DNA of 44,149 bases from Nocardioides sp. ChNu-153. Lineage in GTDB: Bacteria > Actinomycetota > Actinomycetes > Propionibacteriales > Nocardioidaceae. Within the stretch, counting starts at the first letter, position 1, and every line of letters starts with the position of its first letter. Positions 8,162 to 16,736 of this stretch are shown piece after piece. Position numbers and translations under genes: made by a program. The notes below the pieces were generated by a model that did no database searches, was not told the origin of the DNA, and worked only from the letters and a program-made list of their open reading frames with translations. The stretch spans positions 1 to 44,149 of the forward strand of contig NZ_JADEVT010000020.1 in NCBI RefSeq assembly GCF_030466625.1. The letters run 5' to 3'.

Positions 8162-10795
8162 ATGAGCCCCACGACCGAAGGCCGCCGGCCCCGCATCGTC
8201 GTCGTCGGCCACGGCATGGTCGGCCACCGCTTCGTGGCCGCCGCGATCGAGCGCGGCCTCACCGAGACCCACGACGTGGTCGTCTACGGCGCCGAGCCCC
8301 GCGCCGCCTACGACCGCGTCGCCCTCACCTCCTTCTTCGAGGTCGGCGCGGAGGCGCTGTCGTTCCTGCCGGGCGCGGCGTACGACGACCCCCGCGTGGC
8401 CCTCCACCTCGGCACGGAGGTGGTCGGCCTCGACCGGGCGACCCGCACCCTCGCCCTCTCCGACGGCGGCACCACGACGTACGACGAGCTGGTGCTCGCC
8501 ACCGGCGCCGCCCCCTTCGTGCCGCCCGTCCCCGGCAAGGACCTCGACGGCTGCTTCGTCTACCGCACCATCGAGGACCTCGAGGCGATCCGCGACGCGG
8601 TGGCCCCCAGGCCGGACGGTGCGCGCCGGCGCGGCATCGTCATCGGCGGCGGCCTGCTCGGCCTGGAGGCGGCGAACGCGCTGCACCAGCTCGGCGCCGA
8701 GACCCACGTCGTGGAGATGGCGCCCCGGCTCATGCCCGTGCAGCTCGACGAGGTGGGCGGCGCGACGCTCGTGCGCCACGTCGAGAAGCTGGGGCTGACG
8801 GTCCACTGCGGGGTGGCCTCGACCGAGGTGCTCGACGACGGCACCGGCCGCGTCGCCGGCCTCGGCCTGCGCGACGCCGAGCCGATCGCCGCCGACGTCG
8901 TCGTGTTCTCCGCCGGCATCCGGCCCCGCGACGCCCTCGCCCGGGCCGCGGAGCTCGAGGTCGCGCCGCGCGGGGGCGTGCTCGTCGACGAGCAGCTGCG
9001 CTCGGTCACGGACCCGCACGTGTGGGCGATCGGCGAGTGCGCGGCCCCGGCGGGGGTCATGTACGGCCTCGTCGCCCCGGGCTACGCGATGGCCGAGATC
9101 GTCGTCGACACCCTCCTCGGCGGCACCGCCGGTGCCTTCACCGGCGCCGACATGTCCACCAAGCTCAAGCTGCTCGGGGTGGACGTCGCGTCGTTCGGCG
9201 ACGCGTTCGCCACCACCCCCGACGCGCTCGAGCTCGTCTTCGCCGACGCCGTCGCCGGGCTCTACAAGAAGCTGGTCGTCGGCCCCGCCGGCCCGGCCGA
9301 GGACGGCACCCCCCGCGAGGACGCCTACGTGCTGCTCGGCGGCGTGCTCGTCGGCGACGCGTCGGCGTACGGGCTGCTGCGGCCGATGGTGGCCAGCGGC
9401 ATGCTGCTGCCCGACAACCCGGAGGAGCTGATCCTCCCGGAGAGTCGCGGCGCGCTGCAGCTGGGCCTGCCCGACGAGGCCGTCGTCTGCTCCTGCAACA
9501 ACGTCAGCAAGCGCGACCTGCTCGACGCGGTGGACGTCGACGGCGAGCACGCCTGCGCCGACCTCGCGACGGTCAAGACGTGCACGAGCGCCGGCACCAC
9601 CTGCGGCTCGTGCGTGCCGACGGTGAAGGGGATCATCGAGGACTACTTCGCCTCCGTCGGCAAGGAGGTCGACCGCAGCCTCTGCGAGCACTTCGCGCTC
9701 ACCCGCCAGGAGCTCTTCGACGTCGTCGCCGTGCACGGCTACCGCACCTTCACCGAGGTCGTCGAGGCCCACGGCACCGGCCGCGGCTGCGACATCTGCA
9801 AGCCGACCGTCGCCTCGGTGCTCGCCAGCCAGTTCAACGGGCACGTGCTCGAGGGCGAGACCGGCGCCCTGCAGGACACCAACGACGCCTACCTCGCCAA
9901 CATCCAGCGCAACGGCACCTACTCGGTCGTCCCCCGCATCCCCGGCGGCGAGATCACCCCCGAGAAGCTGATCGTGATCGGCGAGGTCGCCCGGGACTTC
10001 GGGCTCTACACGAAGATCACCGGCGGCCAGCGGATCGACCTCTTCGGCGCCCGCATGGAGGAGCTGCCGGCCATCTGGACCCGTCTCGTCGACGCCGGCT
10101 TCGAGTCCGGCCACGCCTACGGCAAGTCGCTGCGCACCGTGAAGTCGTGCGTCGGGTCGACCTGGTGCCGCTACGGCGTGCAGGACTCGGTGCAGCTCGC
10201 CATCGACCTCGAGTTGCGTTACCGCGGCCTGCGCAGCCCCCACAAGCTGAAGGGCGGGGTCTCGGGCTGCGCCCGCGAGTGCGCCGAGGCCCGCGGCAAG
10301 GACTTCGGCGTCATCGCCACCGAGAAGGGCTGGAACCTGTACGTCGGGGGCAACGGCGGCGCGACCCCGCGTCACGCGGAGCTGCTGGTCGGCGACGTCG
10401 ACACCCCCACGCTGCTGCGCTACCTCGACCGGTTCCTCATGTACTACATCCGCACCGCCGACCGCCTCCAGCGCACCGCCGCGTGGGTCGAGTCCCTCGA
10501 CGGCGGCCTGGAGCGGGTGCGGGAGGTCGTCGTCGACGATGCCCTCGGCCTCGGCAGCGAGCTGGAGGCCGCGATGGAGCGGCACGTCGAGACCTACGCC
10601 GACGAGTGGCGCGCGACCCTGGAGGACCCGGAGAAGCTGTCCCGCTTCGTCTCCTTCGTCAACGCACCCGGCACCCCCGACCCGGCCATCACCTTCACGA
10701 CCGAGCGCGGCCAGATCCGCCCGGTCCTCGCCGGCGACCCCGCCCCCGCGGCCGTCGACCTCGGCGCGACGATCCCCGTGGGAGCCCCCCGATGA
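8162..10795 (+). CDS. nirB: Nitrite reductase (NAD(P)H), large subunit
   Basis: 877-aa siroheme enzyme that reduces nitrite to ammonium with NAD(P)H. The order is FAD/NAD(P) domains (residues ~10-420), two BFD-like [2Fe-2S] segments (CSCNNVS...TTCGSC near 440-485, then a second with GRGCDICKPT near 540), a ferredoxin-like half-domain, and the siroheme/[4Fe-4S] region with KSCVGSTWCRYG (~660) and GCARECAEARG (~700). The ATG at 8162 follows GAGGAG. The length is normal for the family. NirB and NirD overlap by 4 nt (ATGA). Siroheme demand explains the chelatase gene at the operon's end. Confidence 0.97.
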   Translation: MSPTTEGRRPRIVVVGHGMVGHRFVAAAIERGLTETHDVVVYGAEPRAAYDRVALTSFFEVGAEALSFLPGAAYDDPRVALHLGTEVVGLDRATRTLALSDGGTTTYDELVLATGAAPFVPPVPGKDLDGCFVYRTIEDLEAIRDAVAPRPDGARRRGIVIGGGLLGLEAANALHQLGAETHVVEMAPRLMPVQLDEVGGATLVRHVEKLGLTVHCGVASTEVLDDGTGRVAGLGLRDAEPIAADVVVFSAGIRPRDALARAAELEVAPRGGVLVDEQLRSVTDPHVWAIGECAAPAGVMYGLVAPGYAMAEIVVDTLLGGTAGAFTGADMSTKLKLLGVDVASFGDAFATTPDALELVFADAVAGLYKKLVVGPAGPAEDGTPREDAYVLLGGVLVGDASAYGLLRPMVASGMLLPDNPEELILPESRGALQLGLPDEAVVCSCNNVSKRDLLDAVDVDGEHACADLATVKTCTSAGTTCGSCVPTVKGIIEDYFASVGKEVDRSLCEHFALTRQELFDVVAVHGYRTFTEVVEAHGTGRGCDICKPTVASVLASQFNGHVLEGETGALQDTNDAYLANIQRNGTYSVVPRIPGGEITPEKLIVIGEVARDFGLYTKITGGQRIDLFGARMEELPAIWTRLVDAGFESGHAYGKSLRTVKSCVGSTWCRYGVQDSVQLAIDLELRYRGLRSPHKLKGGVSGCARECAEARGKDFGVIATEKGWNLYVGGNGGATPRHAELLVGDVDTPTLLRYLDRFLMYYIRTADRLQRTAAWVESLDGGLERVREVVVDDALGLGSELEAAMERHVETYADEWRATLEDPEKLSRFVSFVNAPGTPDPAITFTTERGQIRPVLAGDPAPAAVDLGATIPVGAPR

Positions 10796-11235
10796 CCCCG
10801 ACCACCACCACCGGCACCACCACCGGCACCCCCGCCGGCACCCCGGCCACCGGCCCGGCTGCCGCCGCCACGACCGTCTGGACCCCCGTCTGCGCCACCG
10901 ACCGGCTGGGACGCGAGCGCGGCGTCGCGGCGCTGGTGGGCGGCCGGGCGGTCGCGGTGTTCCGCACGTACGACGACGAGTGGTTCGCGCTCGACAACCA
11001 CTGCCCGTTCGCCCGCGCCTCGGTGCTGGCCCGCGGCATCGTCGGCACGCGCGGCGACGTACCCTTCGTGGCCTCGCCCATGCTCAAGCAGCCCTTCGGC
11101 CTGCGCGACGGCGTGTGCCTCGACGACCCGGACGTCCGGGTCGCGACGTACCCCGTCCGCGTCGTCGACGGCGTCGTCGAGGTGGGCACCGTCGCCGGCC
11201 CACCGCCCGAGACCCAGGGAGTCGCAGCCCCATGA
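10792..11235 (+). CDS. nirD: Nitrite reductase (NAD(P)H), small subunit (Rieske-fold NirD)
   Basis: 147-aa Rieske-fold partner of NirB. The body (from about residue 28, WTPVCATDRL...) matches NirD. As in other NirD proteins the two CxH Rieske cluster motifs are not intact (HCPFA and SPMLKQPFGL are found instead), so no [2Fe-2S] cluster is expected. The first ~27 residues are a low-complexity Thr/Gly/Pro/Ala leader that looks non-conserved. The ATG overlaps the nirB stop by 4 nt, and the nirD stop overlaps the next start by 4 nt. Confidence 0.93.
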   Translation: MTPTTTTGTTTGTPAGTPATGPAAAATTVWTPVCATDRLGRERGVAALVGGRAVAVFRTYDDEWFALDNHCPFARASVLARGIVGTRGDVPFVASPMLKQPFGLRDGVCLDDPDVRVATYPVRVVDGVVEVGTVAGPPPETQGVAAP

Positions 11236-12407
11236 CCGACGAGGCCCCCGCGGTCGCCGACGCCGCCGACGAGACCGGTACGGCGGACGGCACCGGGCCG
11301 CTGGCCGGGTTCACCGTCGGCGTCACGGCGGCGCGGAAGGTGGAGGAGCAGGTCGCGCTGCTCGAGCGCCGCGGCGCCGCGACCGTGTGGGCGCCCGCGC
11401 TCTCGATGCACCCGCGGCGCGTCGAGGACGCCGAGCTCCGGGCGGTCACCGAGCAGGTGCTGTCCACCCCGGTCGACCTCTTCCTCGCCACGACGGGCAT
11501 CGGCATGAAGGCGTGGTTCGACTCCGCCGAGGAGTGGGGCCTGCTGCCCGCGCTGGTCGCGCACCTGGGGCGGGCCGAGATCCTCGCGCGCGGCCCGAAG
11601 TCCGTGGGGGCGCTGCGGCGCCGCGGCCTGCGCGAGCTGTGGGCGCCCGACTCGGAGCGCTTCGACGACGTGCTGCGCCACGTGCGCGGCCGCGACCTCT
11701 CCGGTGCGCACATCGTCGTGCAGGAGCACGGGCAGTCGCTGTCGATGGTCGCCCACGCGCTGCGCCGCCTGGGGGCGGCCGTGACCTCGGTGGCCGTCTA
11801 CCGCGTCGAGCCCGCCGAGGACCCGACGCCGATGTTCACCCTCATCGACCGCATCGCCGACCGCTCGCTGCACGCGGTCACGTTCACCTCCGCGCCCGCG
11901 GTCGCCGCCCTCATGGAGGCCGCCGCCTCGGTCGGCCGGCGCGACGACGTCGTCGCCGCGTTCCAGGCCGACGTGCTCGCCACCTGCGTCGGTCCCGTCA
12001 CCTCCGCGGCGTTCGAGCTGTGGGGCGTGCCGACCGTCGAGCCCGAGCGCGCCCGCCTCGCCGCGATGGTCAAGCTGCTGGAGCAGGAGCTGCCGCTGCG
12101 CCACGCCGGCCTCGTGCTCGAGGCGGGCGGCCACGTCCTGCGGCTCGTGGGCGACACCGTGATCGTCGACGGCGCGGAGGCGCCCCTGACCCCGGCCCCG
12201 CTCGCGATCCTGCAGGCGCTGGCCGAGCGGCCGGGCGCGGTGGTCTCGCGCCGCGAGCTGCTCGCCGCCCTGCCCCGCGGCGCCGCGGCTGCCGGCAGCT
12301 CCGACCACGCCGTCGACATGGCCGTGGCCCGGCTGCGCGCCGGCGTCGGCACGAAGGTCGTCCAGACCGTCTACAAGCGGGGCTACCGCCTCGCCGTCGA
12401 CCTGTGA
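11232..12407 (+). CDS. nnaR: NnaR-type regulator: HemD (uroporphyrinogen-III synthase) domain fused to winged helix
   Basis: 391-aa fusion. Residues ~25-270 have the HemD fold (VGVTAARKVEEQVALLERRGA, FLATTGIG, VTFTSAPAV), and residues ~295-391 form an OmpR/PhoB-type winged helix (LTPAPLAILQALAERPGAVVSRREL, KVVQTVYKRGYRLAV). This architecture is that of NnaR of Streptomyces and mycobacteria (Rv0260c-like), which acts with GlnR to activate nitrate/nitrite assimilation genes. Its place inside the operon, coupled to nirD by a 4-nt overlap, supports that role. It may sense a tetrapyrrole, and real uroporphyrinogen-III synthase activity cannot be excluded. No other hemD is in the window. Confidence 0.88.
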   Translation: MTDEAPAVADAADETGTADGTGPLAGFTVGVTAARKVEEQVALLERRGAATVWAPALSMHPRRVEDAELRAVTEQVLSTPVDLFLATTGIGMKAWFDSAEEWGLLPALVAHLGRAEILARGPKSVGALRRRGLRELWAPDSERFDDVLRHVRGRDLSGAHIVVQEHGQSLSMVAHALRRLGAAVTSVAVYRVEPAEDPTPMFTLIDRIADRSLHAVTFTSAPAVAALMEAAASVGRRDDVVAAFQADVLATCVGPVTSAAFELWGVPTVEPERARLAAMVKLLEQELPLRHAGLVLEAGGHVLRLVGDTVIVDGAEAPLTPAPLAILQALAERPGAVVSRRELLAALPRGAAAAGSSDHAVDMAVARLRAGVGTKVVQTVYKRGYRLAVDL

Positions 12408-12421
12408 GCCCGAGGAGCGCC

Positions 12422-13138
12422 GTGACCCCCGCCCGCCACCCCCGCCACCTCTCCCCGCAGCAGGCCCACCTCGTCACCGTCGCCCACGGCACCCGCGACG
12501 GGTCCGGGAGCCCGGTGGCCGAGGAGCTGACCGCCGCCGTCGGCGCCCGGCTCGGCCTGCGGGCCACGGCGTCGTACGTCGAGCTCGCGGCCCCGCTGCT
12601 CGAGGACGTGCTGGCCGCGGCGACCCACCCGGTCGTCGTCGTGCCGCTGCTGCTGTCGTCGGGGCTGCACGTGGACTCGGACGTGCCCGAGGCGGTCGCC
12701 GCGGCGCCCGTCCCGGCCGCGCTGGCCGCCGCCCTGGGGCCCTCGCCCCTGCTGGCCGACGCGATGTGCGACCGGCTCGTCGCGGCCGGCGCCCGCCCCG
12801 GCCAGCCCGTGACGATGGTGGCCGCCGGCTCCCGCCGCCCCGGGTCGAGCACCGACCTCGCGGCCGCGGCTCGCATGCTCGGCGTGCTGCGCGGCGCCCC
12901 GGTGCGCGTCGCCACCCTCTCGGGGCTCGGCGAGCGCCCCGAGGACGTCGTGCGTCCCGGCGACGCCGTGGTGCCCTACCTCCTGGCGCCCGGGTTCTTC
13001 GCGCGGCGCTGCGCCGAGCTCGCCCGCGCCGCCGGCGCGACGGTCGTCGCCGACGTCATCGGCGCACACCCCGCCGTCGTCGAGCTCGTCGCGCACCGCG
13101 CCCGCGTGGTGCCCCGCTCCGCCGTACCGGCCGCCTGA
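12422..13138 (+). CDS. Sirohydrochlorin chelatase (CbiX/SirB family)
   Basis: 238-aa two-lobed CbiX-type chelatase. The N-terminal lobe has the metal-binding histidine in VTVAHGTRDG (about residue 21) and the second in LLSSGLHVDSDVP (about residue 81). In the C-terminal lobe the matching first histidine is replaced (MVAAGSRRPG), so only one active site is expected. It probably inserts Fe(II) into sirohydrochlorin to make siroheme for NirB. The start is GTG at 12422 with GAGGAG at 12412-12417; another GTG at 12404 would overlap the preceding stop by 4 nt and is also possible. It is the last gene of the nitrate operon. Confidence 0.87.
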   Translation: MTPARHPRHLSPQQAHLVTVAHGTRDGSGSPVAEELTAAVGARLGLRATASYVELAAPLLEDVLAAATHPVVVVPLLLSSGLHVDSDVPEAVAAAPVPAALAAALGPSPLLADAMCDRLVAAGARPGQPVTMVAAGSRRPGSSTDLAAAARMLGVLRGAPVRVATLSGLGERPEDVVRPGDAVVPYLLAPGFFARRCAELARAAGATVVADVIGAHPAVVELVAHRARVVPRSAVPAA

Positions 13139-13583
13139 GGCCCCCGCCGCCGCCCACCACCGCCCTGGGGCCCGCCCCACCGCCGCCCCCACCCCGGACG
13201 TCATCCGGACCCGAGGCCCCGCGCCACGATCCGCATGACGTCCGGGCCGTCGGCGCGCTATCGTGACGCCCGCGCCGAGCGATCACTCGGCCGGTGACCT
13301 GCGGAGATACCTCGAGCGGGCACGTTCGGGCATGTTCCCAACCGGAACCAGGACCCGTAGATCGATCCAATAGGGCGGCAGCCGATCGTGTGCCAGCCTC
13401 GGTGACGCCCGGCCCGCCGGGCGCCCAGAAGTCCTCCCCGCGGTGCAGCCGCGTCACGGGGAGGCATCGCCGCCGACGTCGCCGCGCGATCAGCACACTC
13501 CGACCACACCGTCGACACGCTCGACGGCCGGCGTCGTCCCACAGGGGCCGGCGCCGCGATGCGCGAGAGGGAACCCCGCAGGC
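13139..13583 (+). other. Intergenic region between the nitrate operon and pckG
   Basis: 445 nt with no convincing gene. It starts with a C-rich tract, carries a 12-bp inverted repeat at 13193-13246, and must contain the pckG promoter. Possible -10 boxes are TATCGT near 13259 and CAATAG near 13369, but neither has a clear -35 partner. If the first is used, the pckG leader would be about 310 nt long. Confidence 0.5.
13193..13246. promoter_or_regulatory. 12-bp perfect inverted repeat containing GACGTC
   Basis: CCCGGACGTCAT (13193-13204) and ATGACGTCCGGG (13235-13246) are perfect reverse complements 30 nt apart. It lies 54 nt after the chelatase stop. It could fold into a long hairpin ending the nitrate operon, or be a pair of operator half-sites for pckG. 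The spacing favours a hairpin with an internal loop. Confidence 0.5.
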
Positions 13584-15422
13584 ATGACCGCCACCGCAGC
13601 ACCCGCCAGCACCGACCAGCCGACCAGCCACGAGGGCATCCTCGCCTGGGTCACCGAGGTCGCCGAGCTCACCCAGCCGGAGCGCATCCACTGGGTCACC
13701 GGCTCCGACGAGGAGTGGACCGAGCTGACCGACGCGCTCGTCGCGACCGGCACCTTCACCCGGCTCAACCCCGAGCTCAAGCCCAACTCGTTCCACGGCG
13801 CGTCGGACCCCATCGACGTCGCCCGGGTCGAGGACCGCACCTACATCTGCTCCGTCGACGAGCGCGACGCCGGCCCCACGAACAACTGGATGCAGCCGGA
13901 GAAGATGAAGGAGCTCATGCGGGGGCTCTACGCCGGCTGCATGCGCGGGCGCACGATGTACGTCATCCCCTTCGTGATGGGTCACCTCGACGCGGAGCAG
14001 CCGATGTTCGGCGTCGAGATCACCGACTCCGCCTACGTCACCGTCTCGATGCGCGTGATGGCGCGCCTCGGCACCCCGGTACTGCGCCGCATGGAGGAGC
14101 TCGACGCCGCCGGTGCCGACGTGCGCTGGGTCCCCGCGCTGCACTCCGTCGGCCACCCGCTCGCGCCGGGCGAGGCCGACGTGGCCTGGCCGTGCAACGA
14201 GACGAAGTACATCGTGCAGTTCCCCGAGGAGCGGGCCATCTGGTCCTTCGGCTCCGGGTACGGCGGCAACGCGCTGCTGGGCAAGAAGTGCTACGCCCTG
14301 CGCATCGCCAGCGTCATCGCCCGCGACGAGGGCTGGCTGGCCGAGCACATGCTCATCCTCAAGCTCACCTCGCCCCAGGGCGTCGTGAAGTACATCGCCG
14401 CCGCCTTCCCGAGCGCCTGCGGCAAGACCAACCTCGCGATGCTCGAGCCCACCATCCCCGGCTGGAAGGTCGAGACGCTGGGCGACGACATCGCCTGGAT
14501 GCGCATCGGCCCCGACGGCCGCCTGTGGGCCGTCAACCCGGAGTACGGCTTCTTCGGCGTGGCGCCGGGCACGAACGAGCACACGAACCCCAACGCCATG
14601 CGCACGATCAACAAGGGCAACTCGCTCTTCACGAACGTCGCGCTCACCGAGGACGGCGACGTCTGGTGGGAGGGCCTCGAGAACCCGCCCGCGAAGGCCA
14701 CCTCGTGGAAGGGCGAGCCCTGGACGCCCGACAGCGACGAGCTGTCGAGCCACCCCAACAGCCGCTACTGCACCCCCATCAAGCAGTGCGACATCCTCGC
14801 GGCGGAGTACGACGACCCGCGCGGCGTGCCGATCGACGCGATCCTCTTCGGCGGTCGCCGCAAGACGACCGTCCCGCTGGTCTTCGAGGCCCGCGACTGG
14901 ACGCACGGCACGTTCCTCGGCGCCACGCTCTCCTCGGAGACCACGGCCGCGGCCGTCGGCGCGGTCGGCGTCGTGCGCCGGGACCCGATGGCGATGCTGC
15001 CCTTCATCGGCTACAACGCCGGCGACTACTTCAGCCACTGGATCAACGTGGGCAAGGAGAACGACGCGGCCAAGCTCCCGCGCGTCTTCTACGTCAACTG
15101 GTTCCGCCGCGACGACGAGGGCGGCTTCCTGTGGCCCGGGTTCGGCGAGAACAGCCGTGTGCTCAAGTGGATCGTCGAGCGCATCGACGGCCAGGCCGCC
15201 GCCGTCGAGACCCCGATCGGCCACGTGCCGGAGGTCGGCTCGTTCGACATCGACGGCCTCGACATGACCACGGAGGCGCTCGAGCAGGCGCTCCTGGTCG
15301 ACGTCGAGGAGTGGCAGGCCGAGATCCCGCAGATCCAGGAGTGGTTCGACAAGTTCGGCGACGACCTGCCGAGCGTGCTGTGGACCGAGCTCGACGGTCT
15401 GAAGGCCCGCCTCGGCCTCTGA
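13584..15422 (+). CDS. pckG: Phosphoenolpyruvate carboxykinase (GTP)
   Basis: 612-aa GTP-dependent PEPCK, which converts oxaloacetate to PEP at the entry to gluconeogenesis. The P-loop [12 protein letters not shown] is near residue 275 and carries the catalytic cysteine typical of the GTP class. Other family segments are [29 protein letters not shown], and [18 protein letters not shown]. The ATG at 13584 gives the usual length (about 610 aa); the ribosome site is weak (GAGAGGG further upstream). It is transcribed alone, with a long upstream region and a strong terminator at 15458. Confidence 0.97.
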   Translation: MTATAAPASTDQPTSHEGILAWVTEVAELTQPERIHWVTGSDEEWTELTDALVATGTFTRLNPELKPNSFHGASDPIDVARVEDRTYICSVDERDAGPTNNWMQPEKMKELMRGLYAGCMRGRTMYVIPFVMGHLDAEQPMFGVEITDSAYVTVSMRVMARLGTPVLRRMEELDAAGADVRWVPALHSVGHPLAPGEADVAWPCNETKYIVQFPEERAIWSFGSGYGGNALLGKKCYALRIASVIARDEGWLAEHMLILKLTSPQGVVKYIAAAFPSACGKTNLAMLEPTIPGWKVETLGDDIAWMRIGPDGRLWAVNPEYGFFGVAPGTNEHTNPNAMRTINKGNSLFTNVALTEDGDVWWEGLENPPAKATSWKGEPWTPDSDELSSHPNSRYCTPIKQCDILAAEYDDPRGVPIDAILFGGRRKTTVPLVFEARDWTHGTFLGATLSSETTAAAVGAVGVVRRDPMAMLPFIGYNAGDYFSHWINVGKENDAAKLPRVFYVNWFRRDDEGGFLWPGFGENSRVLKWIVERIDGQAAAVETPIGHVPEVGSFDIDGLDMTTEALEQALLVDVEEWQAEIPQIQEWFDKFGDDLPSVLWTELDGLKARLGL

Positions 15423-15457
15423 GACCACGCCGCGGCGGCAGGTCGCGCACCGCACAC

Positions 15458-15493
15458 GGACGGCCCCGGGACCCCACGGTCCCGGGGCCGTCC
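15458..15493 (+). terminator. Intrinsic terminator of pckG
   Basis: Perfect 16-bp GC-rich stem (15458-15473 with 15478-15493) around a CCAC loop, 35 nt after the pckG stop codon. No U-tract follows. Confidence 0.88.
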
Positions 15494-15559
15494 GGCGTGC
15501 TGCCGCATCTGCCCACCTCGGGCGTGCGCGGGGTGGGATGATCGTCCGCGGGGGTCGGT

Positions 15560-16582
15560 GTGTCGTCGCGGAGGGCGGGTGCGGTGGTCGAGGTGGGTCC
15601 CGGGGCGCGAGCGCTCTTCGAGGAGGCGGGTACCCGCCTGTACGAGGAGGCGCTGGACGCGAACGGGTTGGCCGTCGACGACCCCCGCCTGCTGCCGGGG
15701 GCCGAGCTCGCCGAGGCGCTCGCCCTCCTGCTCGAGCTGGGGCTGCTGGGCCGCGAGGGCAACCGGTACGTCGCGATCGACCCCACCGCCGCGCAGTCGC
15801 AGGTCGTCTCGCCCCTGGGTCAGCGCGGCGCCGAGCTGCTCGCGGAGTCCTCGGCCTGGGCCCGCACGTTCGGCACGCTGGCCCACGCCTGGCGGCGCGC
15901 GCCGCAGCCCGCCTCGGGCCCCGTCACCGAGATCCGCGGCGACGCGATCGACCCGTTCATCGGCGCGATCGTCGCGGACGCGGAGACCGAGCTGCTGACC
16001 GCGCAGCCGCAGGTGGGCCGCAACGCGGCGGCGCTGGCCAAGGCCGCCGAGCGCGACAGCGCCGCTCTGGAGCGAGGGGTGCGGATGCGCACGCTCTACC
16101 AGCACGCGGCGCGGCGCAGCTCGATCACGCACAAGTACGTCGCGACCGTCACCGAGCGTGGCGCGGAGGTGCGCACCCTCGACGAGTTCTTCAACCGCCT
16201 CATCGTGGTGGACCGTCGGCTCGCGATCATCCCCGGCCGGGAGGGGCACTCCGTGGCCATCGCGATCCGCGAGCCGTCCCTGGTCGCCTACCTCGTCGAC
16301 GTGTTCGAGCGGCACTGGGAGCGGGGCCGGGCCTTCGCCAACAACGAGTCGTCGATGCTGCGCGACATCGCCGCGGAGCAGCGGGCCATGACGATCCGGA
16401 TGCTCATCGAGGGCCACGCCGACCCGGTGAGCGCGAAGCGTCTCGGCGTCAGCCCCCGCACGTACGCCGGCTACGTCGCCGACCTCAAGGAGGAGTTCGA
16501 GGCGCAGACCCGGTTCCAGCTCGGCTACACGATGGGCCAGCGGGGGGTCTCGGGCCACGAGCGGCCTCCGGCCAGCCGGTAA
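15560..16582 (+). CDS. Helix-turn-helix regulator with PLD-like/TrmB-type sensor domain
   Basis: 340-aa regulator. Residues ~1-85 look like a degenerate winged helix (LALLLELGLLGREGNRY). Residues ~125-260 form a phospholipase-D-like/TrmB-effector-type domain (DAETELLTAQPQ..., RTLYQH, ITHKYVATVTERGAEVR, FNRLIVVDRRLAIIP). Residues ~285-330 are a LuxR-like helix-turn-helix (DPVSAKRLGVSPRTYAGYVADL). No HKD catalytic motif is intact, so ligand sensing rather than hydrolysis is likely. The start at 15560 is uncertain; a GTG at about 15584 is an alternative. It lies upstream of an orphan kinase and about 1.5 kb from a secreted DTSWG peptide, a setting that suggests peptide or envelope sensing (inference). 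Confidence 0.72.
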   Translation: MSSRRAGAVVEVGPGARALFEEAGTRLYEEALDANGLAVDDPRLLPGAELAEALALLLELGLLGREGNRYVAIDPTAAQSQVVSPLGQRGAELLAESSAWARTFGTLAHAWRRAPQPASGPVTEIRGDAIDPFIGAIVADAETELLTAQPQVGRNAAALAKAAERDSAALERGVRMRTLYQHAARRSSITHKYVATVTERGAEVRTLDEFFNRLIVVDRRLAIIPGREGHSVAIAIREPSLVAYLVDVFERHWERGRAFANNESSMLRDIAAEQRAMTIRMLIEGHADPVSAKRLGVSPRTYAGYVADLKEEFEAQTRFQLGYTMGQRGVSGHERPPASR

Positions 16583-16595
16583 CCTCGAAAAAGCC

Positions 16596-16614
16596 CCGTC
16601 GCCCGTCCCGACGG
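16596..16614 (+). terminator. Short hairpin after the HTH regulator
   Basis: CCGTCG/CGACGG stem with a 7-nt loop, 13 nt after the regulator's stop codon. It may be a weak terminator before the histidine kinase. Confidence 0.4.
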
Positions 16615-16736
16615 AGCACACTGTTCACGGTCGTCGGGTGTGCGTGCCCGGGGACCACCACGGCGGCCCCGGCCGTCGCCTGCGGCATCTCGGACCGCGA
16701 CCGCCGTTGATCGTCGACGACCCAGGAGCCAGCCGC

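Noticed and set aside
10795..10860. Frameshift or duplicated start in nirD because of the Thr/Gly-rich leader
   Set aside because: The leader is in frame with the conserved NirD body and the 4-nt overlap with nirB supports the start; low complexity alone is not evidence of an error.
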